DNA from: Halieaceae bacterium | Lineage (GTDB): Bacteria; Pseudomonadota; Gammaproteobacteria; Pseudomonadales; Halieaceae | Reading direction: 5' to 3' | DNA length: 64,000 nucleotides | Assembly (NCBI GenBank): GCA_028280635.1 | Contig: JANQLM010000011.1 | Location: 1-64,000 of the forward strand | In this document: positions 9,972 through 19,219 of the stretch, piece by piece | Numbering within the stretch: position 1 is the first letter of the stretch | Layout of the letters: each line of letters opens with the position of its first letter | The notes under the pieces: model-generated | What the model saw: the letters and a program-made list of their open reading frames with translations, nothing else | Database searches by the model: none | What the model was told of the DNA's origin: nothing | Translations under genes and position numbers: made by a program

Positions 9972-11621
9972 ATGTATAACACGCTCATCGAATACCTCGA
10001 TCACTGGGCCAATGAGAACCCCGATGACACCTGGTTGCGGGACGTCCACGGCGACAACATCACTGAATGGACCTGGCAACAGATCCGCGATCACGCCTAT
10101 GCGCTTGCCGCCTGGCAGGAAGAAAACCTGTCCGGCCCCGGCACCCGCATCGGCTTGCTGTCTCGCAACTGCGCACACTGGTTTATGGCTGATCTCGGCA
10201 ATATCGCGGCCGGCAACGTCACCGTGCCCATGTTCACGACCTTACCCGGCGACACGGCCAAGTACGTGATGGAATTTACCGAGATGGAGCTGCTGTTTGT
10301 CGGCCAGACCGAGAACTGGGGGCAGGTGTCCGCAGTGCTGCCGGATGGCATCAAGATCGTCACCCTGCCCGGTGCCGAGGTGAATCAGCCCCACACCCAC
10401 TGGAACGATATCGTGCCGCCGCGGCTGGGCCAGACGCCCCGGTACCAATGCAAGCGCGATGACCTTGTGTCTATCGTGTTCACGTCCGGCACCACCGGCG
10501 TGCCCAAGGGTGTGATGCAGACGCACGACTCCAACGTTATCCCTATCAATCGCTTCGACGTGGCCTTCGCTCTGCCTCCGCGGGCACGCTTCTTTTCCTA
10601 CCTGCCGCTGTCACATATTGCAGAACGGCAGATCGTGGAATACGCCTCCCTGCTCAAAGGCGGCAATGTCTATTTCAACGAAAACCTGCTGACCATCCTG
10701 CGGGACCTGCCGGCCTGCCAGCCACATATGATGTTCGGGCCGCCCAGGGTCTGGGAGCAGCTCCAGCAGGTCATCATCGGCCACTTCGGTGGCCAGGAAG
10801 AAATTGATAAGGCCCTGGCCGAGGACGCCGAGGCGATCGGCAAGCAGATCCGCGACATGCTCGGGCTCGATGGCGCGATTTACCTGTTGACCGCCGCCGC
10901 CCCCACACCGCCTTCGCTCATACACTGGTACGAGCAATTTGGGCTTACCCTGATGGAAGGCTTTGGCCAGACCGAGGCCATGGGTTTGCTGGCCAACTCC
11001 CATGAAGAGCGCAAGATCGGCTCTATCGGCAAAGCGGTAGGCGAGGTAGATATTCGCCTGACCGAGGAGGACGAACTCTGCTGCCGGGCCGAAGGCCTTT
11101 CCCCCGGTTACTACAGGCAACCGGAGAAAACCGCGGAGACCTTTGTCGACGGCTGGGTGCACACCGGCGACAAGGCCAGGATTGATGAAGACGGTTTTGT
11201 GTTTCTCACCGGGCGCGTCAAGGACTATTTCAAGACCATCCAGGGTAAGTTCGTCGCCCCCACACCGATCGAAAACGAGTTCTCCAAGAACCCCCACACG
11301 GAACAGCTCTGCCTGCTTGGCCGCGGCTATTCCAAGACAGTGATGGTATGTGTACTGAGCGGCCTGGCGCAGCAGGCGGAGCGCGACGCCGTGGAGATTG
11401 AACTACGCGAGGTCGCCGCGCGGGTTAACGATGACGTGGACAAACACGCGCGCCTGGGCGCGGTGATTATCTCTACCGAACCCTGGACCATTGAGAACAG
11501 CATGCTGACCCCCACCCTCAAGATCCGTCGTGAGCAGGTGGAAGAGCGCTTTGGGGAGCGGGCCCGCGACCTGGCACGCATGGCGGCGGAGCAGGGCGAG
11601 CTGCTGGCGGAGTGGCTCTAG
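9972..11621 (+). CDS. AMP-dependent long-chain acyl-CoA synthetase
   Basis: This 549-residue ANL-superfamily enzyme activates a carboxylic acid with ATP and CoA. The P-loop-like motif FTSGTTGVPKGVMQTH lies near residue 170. YLPLSHIAER, GFGQTEAMG and a C-terminal HTGDKARIDEDGF/TGRVKDYFKT region match long-chain acyl-CoA synthetases of the FadD15/AAE type. GGAG six bases before ATG 9972 supports the start. The 124-bp gap from the helicase gene suggests its own promoter. Its stop codon shares CTAG with the stop of the convergent gene. The true chain length is not readable. Confidence 0.85.
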   Translation: MYNTLIEYLDHWANENPDDTWLRDVHGDNITEWTWQQIRDHAYALAAWQEENLSGPGTRIGLLSRNCAHWFMADLGNIAAGNVTVPMFTTLPGDTAKYVMEFTEMELLFVGQTENWGQVSAVLPDGIKIVTLPGAEVNQPHTHWNDIVPPRLGQTPRYQCKRDDLVSIVFTSGTTGVPKGVMQTHDSNVIPINRFDVAFALPPRARFFSYLPLSHIAERQIVEYASLLKGGNVYFNENLLTILRDLPACQPHMMFGPPRVWEQLQQVIIGHFGGQEEIDKALAEDAEAIGKQIRDMLGLDGAIYLLTAAAPTPPSLIHWYEQFGLTLMEGFGQTEAMGLLANSHEERKIGSIGKAVGEVDIRLTEEDELCCRAEGLSPGYYRQPEKTAETFVDGWVHTGDKARIDEDGFVFLTGRVKDYFKTIQGKFVAPTPIENEFSKNPHTEQLCLLGRGYSKTVMVCVLSGLAQQAERDAVEIELREVAARVNDDVDKHARLGAVIISTEPWTIENSMLTPTLKIRREQVEERFGERARDLARMAAEQGELLAEWL

Positions 11622-12484
11622 CTCATCGCGGCGATGACATCGTCGGCGAAGCGCCGAACGCCATCGATTTTATGTTCCAACTGATCCGTGTCGCCGTGGT
11701 AGAAGGCCCAGGGCAAAGTCAGTATGTGGGTGACGCCGGCGTCTTCCAGGCGCCGGTAGCCGTCGATGTCCCAGGCGTCCGAGGGCGTGGCCATAATCTC
11801 GAACTCGCCGTGTCGCCCGGAGTCTGAACGCCAACCCCTGATCCGCTCTATACAGGCAATGATCTCAGCGGAAGTCTGCAGGTCGGTAACCCAACCGTCC
11901 GCCAGGCGCGCCGCCCGCTTCATCGCCGGGTCGGAGATGCCGCCTACCCAGATCGGAATATCGGCTGGCGGCGGAGGATTCATCTCCAGCGCCGGGAACC
12001 GGTAATAGTCACCCTGGAAATCCACCCAGTCACCACTCCACAGCAGCTTGAGAATTTCCAGCATTTCGTCCATCCGCCGGCCGCGGCTGGAAAACTCCTG
12101 CTGCATGAGCTCGAATTCATCCTCCGACCAGCCCACCCCGAAAGCCGGCGTCACACGGTTGCCGGAGATAACGGCGGCGGTGCTGATCGCCTTGGCGACC
12201 AGGAAGGGATTACGCATTGGCAGGACAAAGATATTGTTGGTGAAACGCAGGCGCGTGGTGATGGCCGCCAGTGCCCCAATGACCACCCAGGGGTCCGGCC
12301 AGTCGGTGAACGCCGGCCAGCGCCGACTGCCATCGTCGGTATAGGGGTAGGGTGTGCTGATCTCCCGCGGGTGGACCACATGATCGGAAAAAGACATGGC
12401 GTGCCAGCCGGCTTCATCGGCGACTGGCGCCAGGGCGGTGAGGTGCGCGACGCTGGAGAAGGAGGTTGAGAGCACGAACTTCAT
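11618..12484 (-). CDS. LLM-class (luciferase-like) F420/flavin-dependent oxidoreductase
   Basis: This 288-residue TIM-barrel protein resembles the TIGR03619-type probable F420-dependent oxidoreductases. Visible signatures are FVLSTSF, MSFSDHVVHP, TNNIFVLPMRNPF, GVGWSEDEFE and the glycine-rich IPIWVGGISDPAMKRAARLADGWV region that binds cofactor phosphate. The ATG at 12484 starts at the conserved first beta strand; the open frame continues 32 codons further upstream but that part has no homologous look. Substrate is unknown, and FMN is possible instead of F420. It is divergent from cobB (60 bp). Confidence 0.82.
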   Translation of the reverse strand: MKFVLSTSFSSVAHLTALAPVADEAGWHAMSFSDHVVHPREISTPYPYTDDGSRRWPAFTDWPDPWVVIGALAAITTRLRFTNNIFVLPMRNPFLVAKAISTAAVISGNRVTPAFGVGWSEDEFELMQQEFSSRGRRMDEMLEILKLLWSGDWVDFQGDYYRFPALEMNPPPPADIPIWVGGISDPAMKRAARLADGWVTDLQTSAEIIACIERIRGWRSDSGRHGEFEIMATPSDAWDIDGYRRLEDAGVTHILTLPWAFYHGDTDQLEHKIDGVRRFADDVIAAMS

Positions 12485-12544
12485 GGCAGGGGCCCTGATA
12501 CACTTTGCTGCAAGGTACCCAGCCCCCCATACAGACTCAAATAG

Positions 12545-13279
12545 ATGGCGAAAGATCGACTCGATTATCGGCACTGGCACAACATAGTGGTCCTCACCGG
12601 CGCGGGCATTTCAGCCGAATCGGGGCTGGGCACCTTCCGCGGCGCGGGTGGGCTGTGGGAGCAACAGCGGGTGGAAGACGTGGCGACACCCGAGGCCTTC
12701 GCCCGCGATCCGGACCTGGTGTACCGCTTTTACAATGCCCGGCGTGAGCATCTTTGCGGTGGCGAGGTGCAGCCAAACGCCGCTCATCACGCGCTGGCGG
12801 ATTTGGAAAACCTGTTCCCGGGTAATTTTGCACTGGTGACCCAGAACGTCGATGACCTGCACGAGCGCGCCGGTTCAACGCGTCTCTATCATATGCACGG
12901 TGAATTGATGAAGATGCGCTGCACGGCCAGTGGCAGTGTGTTCGACGCTCCCGTTCACTTCGACAGGGACAGCCCCTGCAGTTGTTGTCAACGGGCAGGG
13001 CGGCTCAGGCCCCACGTGGTGTGGTTTGGGGAGATGCCCATAGACATGGACGAGATCTACGCGCTGCTGGCGGACTACGACCTGTTCGTCGCGATAGGCA
13101 CGTCGGGTAATGTCTATCCCGCAGCGGGATTTGTGCAGATCGCTCGACAGGTCGGCGCAACCACACTGGAGATCAATCCCGAGATTACCGAGGGCAGTAG
13201 CCTGTTCGAATTCCAGTGGCGTGGCCCGGCCGGTGAGCAGGTGCCGAGGCTCCGGGACTTGCTGATGTCACCTGGCTAG
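12545..13279 (+). CDS. cobB: NAD-dependent protein deacylase, sirtuin (SIR2 family)
   Basis: The enzyme removes acetyl or succinyl groups from lysines, using NAD+. The 244-residue product shows the NAD motif GAGISAESGLGTFRG (from residue 19), TQNVDDLHERAG, catalytic H118 in MHGEL, a zinc site (RCTASG ... CSCC) and RPHVVWFGE. The FYNARR motif carries the Y63/R66 pair, typical of class III sirtuins with desuccinylase activity. The family is known to act on acetyl-CoA synthetase in other bacteria. It is convergent with mltD; the stop codons share CTAG. Confidence 0.94.
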   Translation: MAKDRLDYRHWHNIVVLTGAGISAESGLGTFRGAGGLWEQQRVEDVATPEAFARDPDLVYRFYNARREHLCGGEVQPNAAHHALADLENLFPGNFALVTQNVDDLHERAGSTRLYHMHGELMKMRCTASGSVFDAPVHFDRDSPCSCCQRAGRLRPHVVWFGEMPIDMDEIYALLADYDLFVAIGTSGNVYPAAGFVQIARQVGATTLEINPEITEGSSLFEFQWRGPAGEQVPRLRDLLMSPG

Positions 13280-14628
13280 CTGTCAGTAATATCCACATAA
13301 AGCGTCAGGCGCTGGCCGGGATGGATGTGCTTGCGCCCCCGCAGTTCTTCATTCCAGCCGAGAATATCGTCAACACTCAGCTTGAACTTGCCGGCAATGC
13401 GCGCGAGCGAGTCTCCGCTGCGCACCCGGTAACCCAGCTTGCGTACCAGGGGCTGGTGTCCCGGCGCGGCGCCGGCCACTGCGGCGGCACCACTGGGTAT
13501 CATCAGCGTGTCGCCAACCCTGATGCGACTGCCCTGAATGCTGTTGATGGCCTGCAGAACCGACACCTCGGTCTGGTGGGTACGGGCGATGCCGGAGAGT
13601 GTATCGCCGCGCTGGATGCGATAGCGCTGCCAGGCTACCCGCTGGTCGGGACCCAGTGCCTCGAGGGCTTGCCGGAAACGATCGGCTGACGCCACCGGCA
13701 GCAACAACTCATGCGAGCCGTCCGGCGGCGTCGCCCAACGGTTGAATCCCGGGTTTAGGCTGCGAACGGTCTCCGGGTCCAGGGCTGCCAGGCGTGCTAC
13801 CTGGTCCAGTTCGATCTGGCCGCCGGTGGCTACCGCATCGAAATAGGGCGTGTTGGGCACCTGACCCAGGGTCTGTCCATAGCGGTCAGGGGCTGCCACC
13901 AGTTCCGCCAGGGCCAGCAGCCTGGGCACGTAATTGCGGGTTTCCCTGGGCAGTTCCAGCGCCCAGAAATCGGTGGCGAGTCCGCGCTCACGATTGCGAC
14001 GTTCCGCCCGGGCAATCCGACCGGGCCCGGCATTGTAGGCAGCCAGCGCTTTCAGCCAGTCACCATCGAAGCGTTGTCCCAGTTGCGCCAGGTAGTTCAG
14101 TGCGGCGTCGGTGGATGCCCGTACGTCGCGCCGCTCATCAAGCCACCAATTCTGTTCCAGGCCCAGTTCCCGTCCAGTGCCGGGAATGATCTGCCAAAGA
14201 CCCGCAGCGCGGCCATGGGAGTAGGCCAGCGGGTCGTAAGCAGACTCCATGATTGGCAGCAGGGCCAGTTCCATGGGCATGTGACGGCGTGCGATCTCCT
14301 CGACCACGTAGTGCAGGTAGGGCTCAGCGCGTTTCGATACGCGGGTCAGGTATTCGGGGTGGCCCACATACCAGTCGCGCTCCGCGGCCACCCGTTGCGC
14401 GCCTCGCTGATAGCCCAGCAGATCCTGGAAGGCCAGTTGCGGCGCTATTCTCGCCCACAGGTCAGTAGCTTCGCTGGGGGAGGGCACTGGGGCAGACAAT
14501 GTGGATTGTTCAGTGAGATAGCGGGGGGAGAGCAACTGCTCGGCTGCACACTCCAGACTGGCGACAAGCGGCAAAAGCAAGCTAGAGAGCACCGCACATT
14601 TGGTGCTCAAGATGTTGTTTTTAATCAC
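13276..14628 (-). CDS. mltD: Membrane-bound lytic murein transglycosylase D with two LysM repeats
   Basis: MltD cleaves peptidoglycan glycan strands in the periplasm. The 450-residue product has a hydrophobic signal segment (residues 10-25), an SLT domain with catalytic glutamate near residue 128 in LLPIMESAYDP, AAGLWQIIPGTGRELG, and AAYNAGPGR. Two LysM peptidoglycan-binding repeats lie near residues 335-378 and 400-445. GTG at 14628 is chosen because AGGA lies five bases upstream; a GTG at 14664 would lengthen it by 12 residues. The usual lipobox is not clear (SLEC before AAE), so lipid attachment is uncertain. It lies 39 bp downstream of gloB, as in many gammaproteobacteria. Confidence 0.93.
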   Translation of the reverse strand: MIKNNILSTKCAVLSSLLLPLVASLECAAEQLLSPRYLTEQSTLSAPVPSPSEATDLWARIAPQLAFQDLLGYQRGAQRVAAERDWYVGHPEYLTRVSKRAEPYLHYVVEEIARRHMPMELALLPIMESAYDPLAYSHGRAAGLWQIIPGTGRELGLEQNWWLDERRDVRASTDAALNYLAQLGQRFDGDWLKALAAYNAGPGRIARAERRNRERGLATDFWALELPRETRNYVPRLLALAELVAAPDRYGQTLGQVPNTPYFDAVATGGQIELDQVARLAALDPETVRSLNPGFNRWATPPDGSHELLLPVASADRFRQALEALGPDQRVAWQRYRIQRGDTLSGIARTHQTEVSVLQAINSIQGSRIRVGDTLMIPSGAAAVAGAAPGHQPLVRKLGYRVRSGDSLARIAGKFKLSVDDILGWNEELRGRKHIHPGQRLTLYVDITDS

Positions 14629-14667
14629 TTTTATCCTTATTGGTGGCGCCAAGCCCCGCGACACACC

Positions 14668-15447
14668 CTAAAAGTTGTCCTTCCAGCCGCGCACCGCGGC
14701 GAATACTGACACCGGGTCGTCCCCCTGGGCCCGGTTCTCTTCCCGTATACGGCTGATGACGCTGGCTTGCTCGCAGCGCAGGAATGGGTTGGTATCGAGC
14801 TCGAGAGACAGGGTGGAAGGCACCGTGGGCCTGTTGGCATCCCGCAGGCCCTGGTCGTGGGCGATACGTGCCTGCAGGGCCGCATTGTCCGGCTCTACCG
14901 CGGCGGCGAAGGCCAGGTTGGCCATGGTGTACTCGTGGGCACAGAACACCTGGGTGTCGGCGGGCAGCGCCGCCAGCTTCCTGAGGGAATCCAGCATCAT
15001 AGCCGGGTCTCCTTCGAACACCCGGCCGCAGCCACCGGCGAACAGGGTATCCCCACATAGCAGGCAGGGCGGCTGGCCTTCTATTTCCGCGAAGAACGCG
15101 ATGTGATCCAGGGTATGGCCGGGCACCTCGATAATGCTCCAGTCAATTCCAAGAATCTCCACATGATCGCCGCCCACCAGGCGCTCGCTGATCTGGGTGA
15201 TGGCGGGATTGACCGGGCCCCATACCGGTACCTGTCGGTGCGCCAGCAGGCCGTCGAGCCCGCCGGTATGGTCAAAATGATGATGGGTGATGATGACGCC
15301 CGCGAGCTGCAGGCCGCGCTCCGAGAGCGCCGCCAGTACGGCGTTGGCATCGCCGGGATCGACCACCACGGCGTCGGTTTCGCCGCCGCGGGTGAGGCAC
15401 CAGATGTAATTGTCGGAAAAGGCGGGGATCGGTGTGACGTCGAGCAT
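14668..15447 (-). CDS. gloB: Hydroxyacylglutathione hydrolase (glyoxalase II)
   Basis: Glyoxalase II hydrolyses S-lactoylglutathione to glutathione and lactate, ending methylglyoxal detoxification. The 259-residue metallo-beta-lactamase-fold protein has the metal motif THHHFDH (54-60), GHTLDHIAFF, CGDTLFAGGCGRVFEG and CAHEYT, followed by the C-terminal glutathione-binding part ending FAAVRGWKDNF. ATG 15447 begins MLDVTPIPAFSDNY, the usual N-terminus; an ATG at 15468 adds seven residues. The divergent methyltransferase gene starts only 20 bp away. Confidence 0.95.
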   Translation of the reverse strand: MLDVTPIPAFSDNYIWCLTRGGETDAVVVDPGDANAVLAALSERGLQLAGVIITHHHFDHTGGLDGLLAHRQVPVWGPVNPAITQISERLVGGDHVEILGIDWSIIEVPGHTLDHIAFFAEIEGQPPCLLCGDTLFAGGCGRVFEGDPAMMLDSLRKLAALPADTQVFCAHEYTMANLAFAAAVEPDNAALQARIAHDQGLRDANRPTVPSTLSLELDTNPFLRCEQASVISRIREENRAQGDDPVSVFAAVRGWKDNF

Positions 15448-15467
15448 TAATAAGCTACCATGCGGCA

Positions 15468-16235
15468 ATGGGCCTGAAGTTTAGCGAGATTTGCAGCCGA
15501 CTGGAAACCTGGTACGAAAGCCCCCGCGGCCAGTACCTGCTGCAACAGGAGCAGTCACTCTGTGCGCAGTTGCTCGACAATGTCTTCGGGTATCACCAGC
15601 TGCAGATTGGCACCACGCGCCAGCAGGCGCTGGCCGTCGACAGCCAGCTAAGCCACAAGATCTACTGCAATCTGCTCGATGGCGGTGACGTGGGCCTGCG
15701 CAGTGAACTCGACTGCCTGCCACTGGCAAATGACAGTGTCGACGTTGTGCTGTTGCACCATGCGCTTGAGTTTGCCGAGAAGCCCCATGCGCTGCTGCGA
15801 GAGGCGCACCGGGTAGTGGCACCCCAGGGCCATATCCTGGTGGTTGGCTTCAATCCCACTTCGATCTACGGTCTCGGTGCCCGCGTTTCCGGATTGTTCC
15901 CAGGCCGCCTGTGGTCGGATGCACATACCATCGGCACCCGCCGGCTGCGCGACTGGCTGGACCTGCTGGGAGCGGAAATGCAGTCTGTGCAGCACTGTTT
16001 CGTGACGCCGCCGGCAGGCGGTGACCGCATGTTCCGCTTCCTGTCCGGCTGTGATCGCCTGGCCATGCGCTACCACCTGCCGTTGGGCGGTGTGTATGCG
16101 GTGCGGGCCCAGAAAAAAGTCTCCACGCTGACGCCCAATCGCATTCGCTGGCGCAAGCCGGTCGGCGCACGCCTGATTGGCCTCACCGTACCCAAGCCGG
16201 TGGCCAGCCCCCGGGAGGGAGAAGTCGCCGCTTGA
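15468..16235 (+). CDS. yafS: SAM-dependent methyltransferase (YafS type)
   Basis: This 255-residue class I methyltransferase-like protein sits in the conserved gloB-yafS-rnhA-dnaQ order. [21 protein letters not shown] and [19 protein letters not shown] correspond to motifs II to IV of the fold. The N-terminal SAM loop is degenerate; no clear GxGxG is seen. It overlaps the rnhA start by four bases (TTGA), so translation may be coupled. The target is unknown; the name follows the E. coli neighbour of gloB. Confidence 0.8.
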   Translation: MGLKFSEICSRLETWYESPRGQYLLQQEQSLCAQLLDNVFGYHQLQIGTTRQQALAVDSQLSHKIYCNLLDGGDVGLRSELDCLPLANDSVDVVLLHHALEFAEKPHALLREAHRVVAPQGHILVVGFNPTSIYGLGARVSGLFPGRLWSDAHTIGTRRLRDWLDLLGAEMQSVQHCFVTPPAGGDRMFRFLSGCDRLAMRYHLPLGGVYAVRAQKKVSTLTPNRIRWRKPVGARLIGLTVPKPVASPREGEVAA

Positions 16236-16663
16236 AACAGGTCGAGGCATTCACCGACGGTGCCTGCCGTGGTAACCCGGGGCCTGGTGGCTGGGGCGCG
16301 CTGCTGCGCTTCGGTGAGCACGAGCGCGAGCTGTGGGGCGGCGAGCGGGAAACCACCAATAACCGTATGGAACTGACTGCCGCCATTGAGGCATTGCGCG
16401 CCCTCAAGGAGCCCTGCCAGGTGTCCCTGACCACTGATTCTGAATATGTGCGAAAGGGCATCACCGAGTGGATCGCCAACTGGAAACGGCGCGGCTGGCG
16501 CACCGCCGCCAAACAGCCCGTCAAGAATGTGGACCTCTGGCAGGCCCTCGACGACGAGACCCAGCGCCACAGCGTGGACTGGCACTGGGTCAAGGGCCAC
16601 AGCGGCCACCGGGAAAACGAAATCGCCGACCAACTCGCCAACCGTGGCATTGATGAGCTATGA
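16232..16663 (+). CDS. rnhA: Ribonuclease HI
   Basis: RNase HI degrades the RNA strand of RNA-DNA hybrids. The 143-residue product has the full family length and the active-site residues D9 ([14 protein letters not shown]), E47 (NNRMELTA) and D69 (TTDSEYV), followed by [18 protein letters not shown] with the catalytic histidine and last aspartate. The start is a TTG at 16232 overlapping the upstream stop. It overlaps dnaQ by ATGA. The rnhA-dnaQ pair is co-directional here, whereas in E. coli these genes are divergent. Confidence 0.96.
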   Translation: MKQVEAFTDGACRGNPGPGGWGALLRFGEHERELWGGERETTNNRMELTAAIEALRALKEPCQVSLTTDSEYVRKGITEWIANWKRRGWRTAAKQPVKNVDLWQALDDETQRHSVDWHWVKGHSGHRENEIADQLANRGIDEL

Positions 16664-17403
16664 GACAAATTGTACTGGACACTGAAACCACCGGCCTGGA
16701 GACCAGCCAGGGACACCGGATTATCGAAATTGGTTGTGTGGAGCTGGTGAACCGCCGCCTCACGGGGCAGCACTACCACCAGTACATCAATCCCCAGCGG
16801 GAGATCGACCAGGGCGCTATCGAGGTGCACGGGATCACCAACGAATTCCTGGCCGACAAACCCACTTTTGACCAGGTGGCGAAGGATTTCCTGGAGTTTG
16901 TCAGCGGTGCGGAACTGGTCATTCACAACGCCCCCTTCGATGTCGGGTTTATCAACGCCGAACTGGAACGCCTGCCAGCCAGCCCCGGCGCGATCGAACG
17001 GAGCTGCTCGGTGGTGGACACCCTGGTAATGGCGCGCAAGAAACATCCCGGCCAGCGCAACAACCTGGATGCCCTGTGTGCACGCTACATGGTGGACAAC
17101 TCGCAGCGTGATCTGCACGGCGCACTGCTGGACGCTGAGATTCTCGCCGACGTCTACCTGGCCATGACCGGTGGCCAGACCACGTTCCAGCTGGGAGGGG
17201 GCAATGACAGCAGCTCGGAAGCCGCAGGGGAGGCGGGAGCGCCACGCAAACTGGCCGCAGACCGGCCGGCACTGAAGGTGATCCGGGCCAGTGACGAGGA
17301 ACTGGCGGCACACCAGGCCAACCTGGACGGCATCGCCAGGGCATCAGGCGGACGGGTGCTGTGGCGTGAGTTGGAAGCGCAAGAGCCTTCAGCCACTGGT
17401 TAA
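16660..17403 (+). CDS. dnaQ: DNA polymerase III epsilon subunit (3'-5' proofreading exonuclease)
   Basis: Epsilon proofreads the replicative polymerase. The 247-residue protein has Exo I LDTETTG (D7, E9), Exo [12 protein letters not shown] and Exo [12 protein letters not shown] in a DEDDh arrangement. The C-terminal tail should bind the polymerase alpha subunit; its end (PSATG) and the TAA stop fall inside a 21-bp tandem repeat. ATG 16660 overlaps the rnhA stop (ATGA). Loss of epsilon raises mutation rates in other bacteria, so any tail-length change by repeat slippage would be of interest. Confidence 0.96.
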   Translation: MRQIVLDTETTGLETSQGHRIIEIGCVELVNRRLTGQHYHQYINPQREIDQGAIEVHGITNEFLADKPTFDQVAKDFLEFVSGAELVIHNAPFDVGFINAELERLPASPGAIERSCSVVDTLVMARKKHPGQRNNLDALCARYMVDNSQRDLHGALLDAEILADVYLAMTGGQTTFQLGGGNDSSSEAAGEAGAPRKLAADRPALKVIRASDEELAAHQANLDGIARASGGRVLWRELEAQEPSATG

Positions 17404-17465
17404 GAGCCTTCAGCCACTGGTTAAGAGCCTTCAGCCAATAGTTAAGAGCCCTCAGCCACTGACGA
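17382..17465 (+). repeat. Four tandem copies of a 21-bp repeat at the end of dnaQ
   Basis: The unit agagccttcagccactggtt plus a occurs at 17382-17402 and 17403-17423 (identical), 17424-17444 (three changes) and 17445-17465 (degenerate at the end). The first copy supplies the last codons of dnaQ and its TAA stop straddles copies one and two. The period is seven codons, so a frame without stops also runs through it. No spacer-like variable parts exist, so it is not a CRISPR array. Confidence 0.95.
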
Positions 17466-17529
17466 ATCGCCCTGAGCCATTACCATAAAGCCCTGGGCAA
17501 GCAGAGGCGGGCTCCAGGATGCCCCGAAA

Positions 17530-19038
17530 TCAAAGTGTGTAAATCACCGCCACCAGGCCGACTGCGGTTAGTACCGCGGTATAGGGCATGGCCATGATGA
17601 CCATGCGCCCGTAGGAAAGCCTGATCAGCGGCGCCAGGGCTGAGGTCAGCAGAAACAGGAAGGCAGCCTGGCCATTGGGCGTAGCCACACTGGGCAGATT
17701 GGTGCCGGTGTTGATGGCAATGGCCAGGGAGTCGAATTCCGCACGGGTGATCTGCCCGGCGTCCAGGGCGGCTTTTACATCGGTAATGTAGACCGTGGCG
17801 ACAAACACGTTGTCGCTGATCATCGACAACACCCCGTTGGCCACGAAGAAGGCCGAGGTGCGCAAGTCGCCTTCCAGCGCCAATACATAGTTGATCACCG
17901 GCGTGAACAGGTGTTGGTCGTGAATCACCGCCACAATGGCAAAGAACACCACCAGCAGCGCGGTAAAGGGTAGTGCCTCCTCGAAAGCGTGGCCGATCTG
18001 GTGCTCTTCAATAATGCCATTAAAGGCCGTGAGCAGCACGATGATCATCAGGCCGATAAGACCAACGGCCGCCAGGTGCAGGGCCAGGCCCAATACCAGG
18101 ATGACAGCGACAGCGGCCTGCACCACCAGCCTGGCGGTGTCGCGGGTCGTGCGGTCCTTCTCGGCATGCTCCTGGAATTCTTCCAGTACCTCGCGGACCG
18201 GTTCAGGCAGCTCGGCGCCGTAGCCAAACCACCCGGTCACCTCCAGCAGGTAGCAGGTCACCAGGCCCGCCACCAGCGTGGGCATGGTAATCGGCGCCAT
18301 ATTGATAAAGAAGGTCAGGAAATCCCAGTCCGCAATTGTCGCAATCAACAGGTTCTGGGGTTCACCCACCAGGGTACAAACACCACCGAGGGCGGTGCCT
18401 ACAGCACCGTGCATGATCAGACTGCGCAGAAAAGCGCGGAACTGGTCCAGGTCCTCGCGGTGGTACTCCACCACATGACTATCCGAGGAGTGGTCGTGGT
18501 CGCCGTCGTGGGTCACCGTCTTGCCGGAGGCCACCTTGTGGTAGACCGAGTAGAAACCGACGCTCACGCTGATCAAGACTGCGGTCACCGTGAGCGCATC
18601 CAGGAATGCGGACAGCACGGCTGCCACCAGGCTGAACATCAGCGACAGCATCTTTTTCGAGCGCACGTTCAGCAGTATCTTGGTAAAGGTGAACAGCAGC
18701 AGCTCTTTCATGAAGTAGATTCCCGCCACCATGAACATCAGCAGCAGGATCACCTCGAAGTTGGCCTCGGTCTCGTGGAAGACGGTGTAGGGGTCGGTCA
18801 TGCCCAGCACTACCGCCTCGATGGCCAGCAGCCCGCCGGGTTGCAGGGGGTAGCAGCGCAGGGCCAGGGCGAGAGTGAAAATAAATTCGGCGATAAGAAT
18901 CCAGCCGGTGATGAACGGCCCCAGCGCCAGCAGAAAAAAGGGATTGAGAACCAGGAACAGGATGATGGTTTTCTTGTACCAGTCCGGTGCCGAGCCGAGA
19001 AAATTGCGCGAAAAAGCAACGGGAAGCGAGTTATCCAT
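17530..19038 (-). CDS. nhaB: Na+/H+ antiporter NhaB
   Basis: NhaB expels sodium in exchange for protons across the inner membrane. The 502-residue, mostly hydrophobic product closely follows E. coli NhaB, with [12 protein letters not shown] at the N-terminus, [43 protein letters not shown], a histidine/aspartate-rich cytoplasmic loop ([12 protein letters not shown]), GEPQNLLIA and [26 protein letters not shown] near the end (written in parts). The histidine-rich loop is unusual enough to mention. It is convergent with dnaQ and divergent from nudC. Confidence 0.95.
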   Translation of the reverse strand: MDNSLPVAFSRNFLGSAPDWYKKTIILFLVLNPFFLLALGPFITGWILIAEFIFTLALALRCYPLQPGGLLAIEAVVLGMTDPYTVFHETEANFEVILLLMFMVAGIYFMKELLLFTFTKILLNVRSKKMLSLMFSLVAAVLSAFLDALTVTAVLISVSVGFYSVYHKVASGKTVTHDGDHDHSSDSHVVEYHREDLDQFRAFLRSLIMHGAVGTALGGVCTLVGEPQNLLIATIADWDFLTFFINMAPITMPTLVAGLVTCYLLEVTGWFGYGAELPEPVREVLEEFQEHAEKDRTTRDTARLVVQAAVAVILVLGLALHLAAVGLIGLMIIVLLTAFNGIIEEHQIGHAFEEALPFTALLVVFFAIVAVIHDQHLFTPVINYVLALEGDLRTSAFFVANGVLSMISDNVFVATVYITDVKAALDAGQITRAEFDSLAIAINTGTNLPSVATPNGQAAFLFLLTSALAPLIRLSYGRMVIMAMPYTAVLTAVGLVAVIYTL

Positions 19039-19219
19039 GAGCTAGCGCTGTTGTCCTTGAGCGGGGCCAGCCGCGCATTCTACGCGATTGCGTCGACGGT
19101 GCGTAGCAGGGGATGGAAGCCCCTGGCGACCTGACGCAGGCCAGCCTGTTGAAGTACTATTAGCGACCCGCGCACAGCGTGTGCTTGTGAAACGCCCAAT
19201 AACAGCCTCTATATCCAGC

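Noticed and set aside
16183..17313. 376-codon minus-strand frame across rnhA and dnaQ
   Set aside because: Antisense shadow of two well-supported genes; composition is Arg/Pro/Cys-rich with no domain.
17382..17465. Tandem repeat as a possible CRISPR array
   Set aside because: Units are directly adjacent with no spacers, the period is 21 bp and there are no cas genes.
17989..19134. 381-codon plus-strand frame opposite nhaB
   Set aside because: Gln/His-rich translation typical of an antisense frame; nhaB on the other strand is clear.
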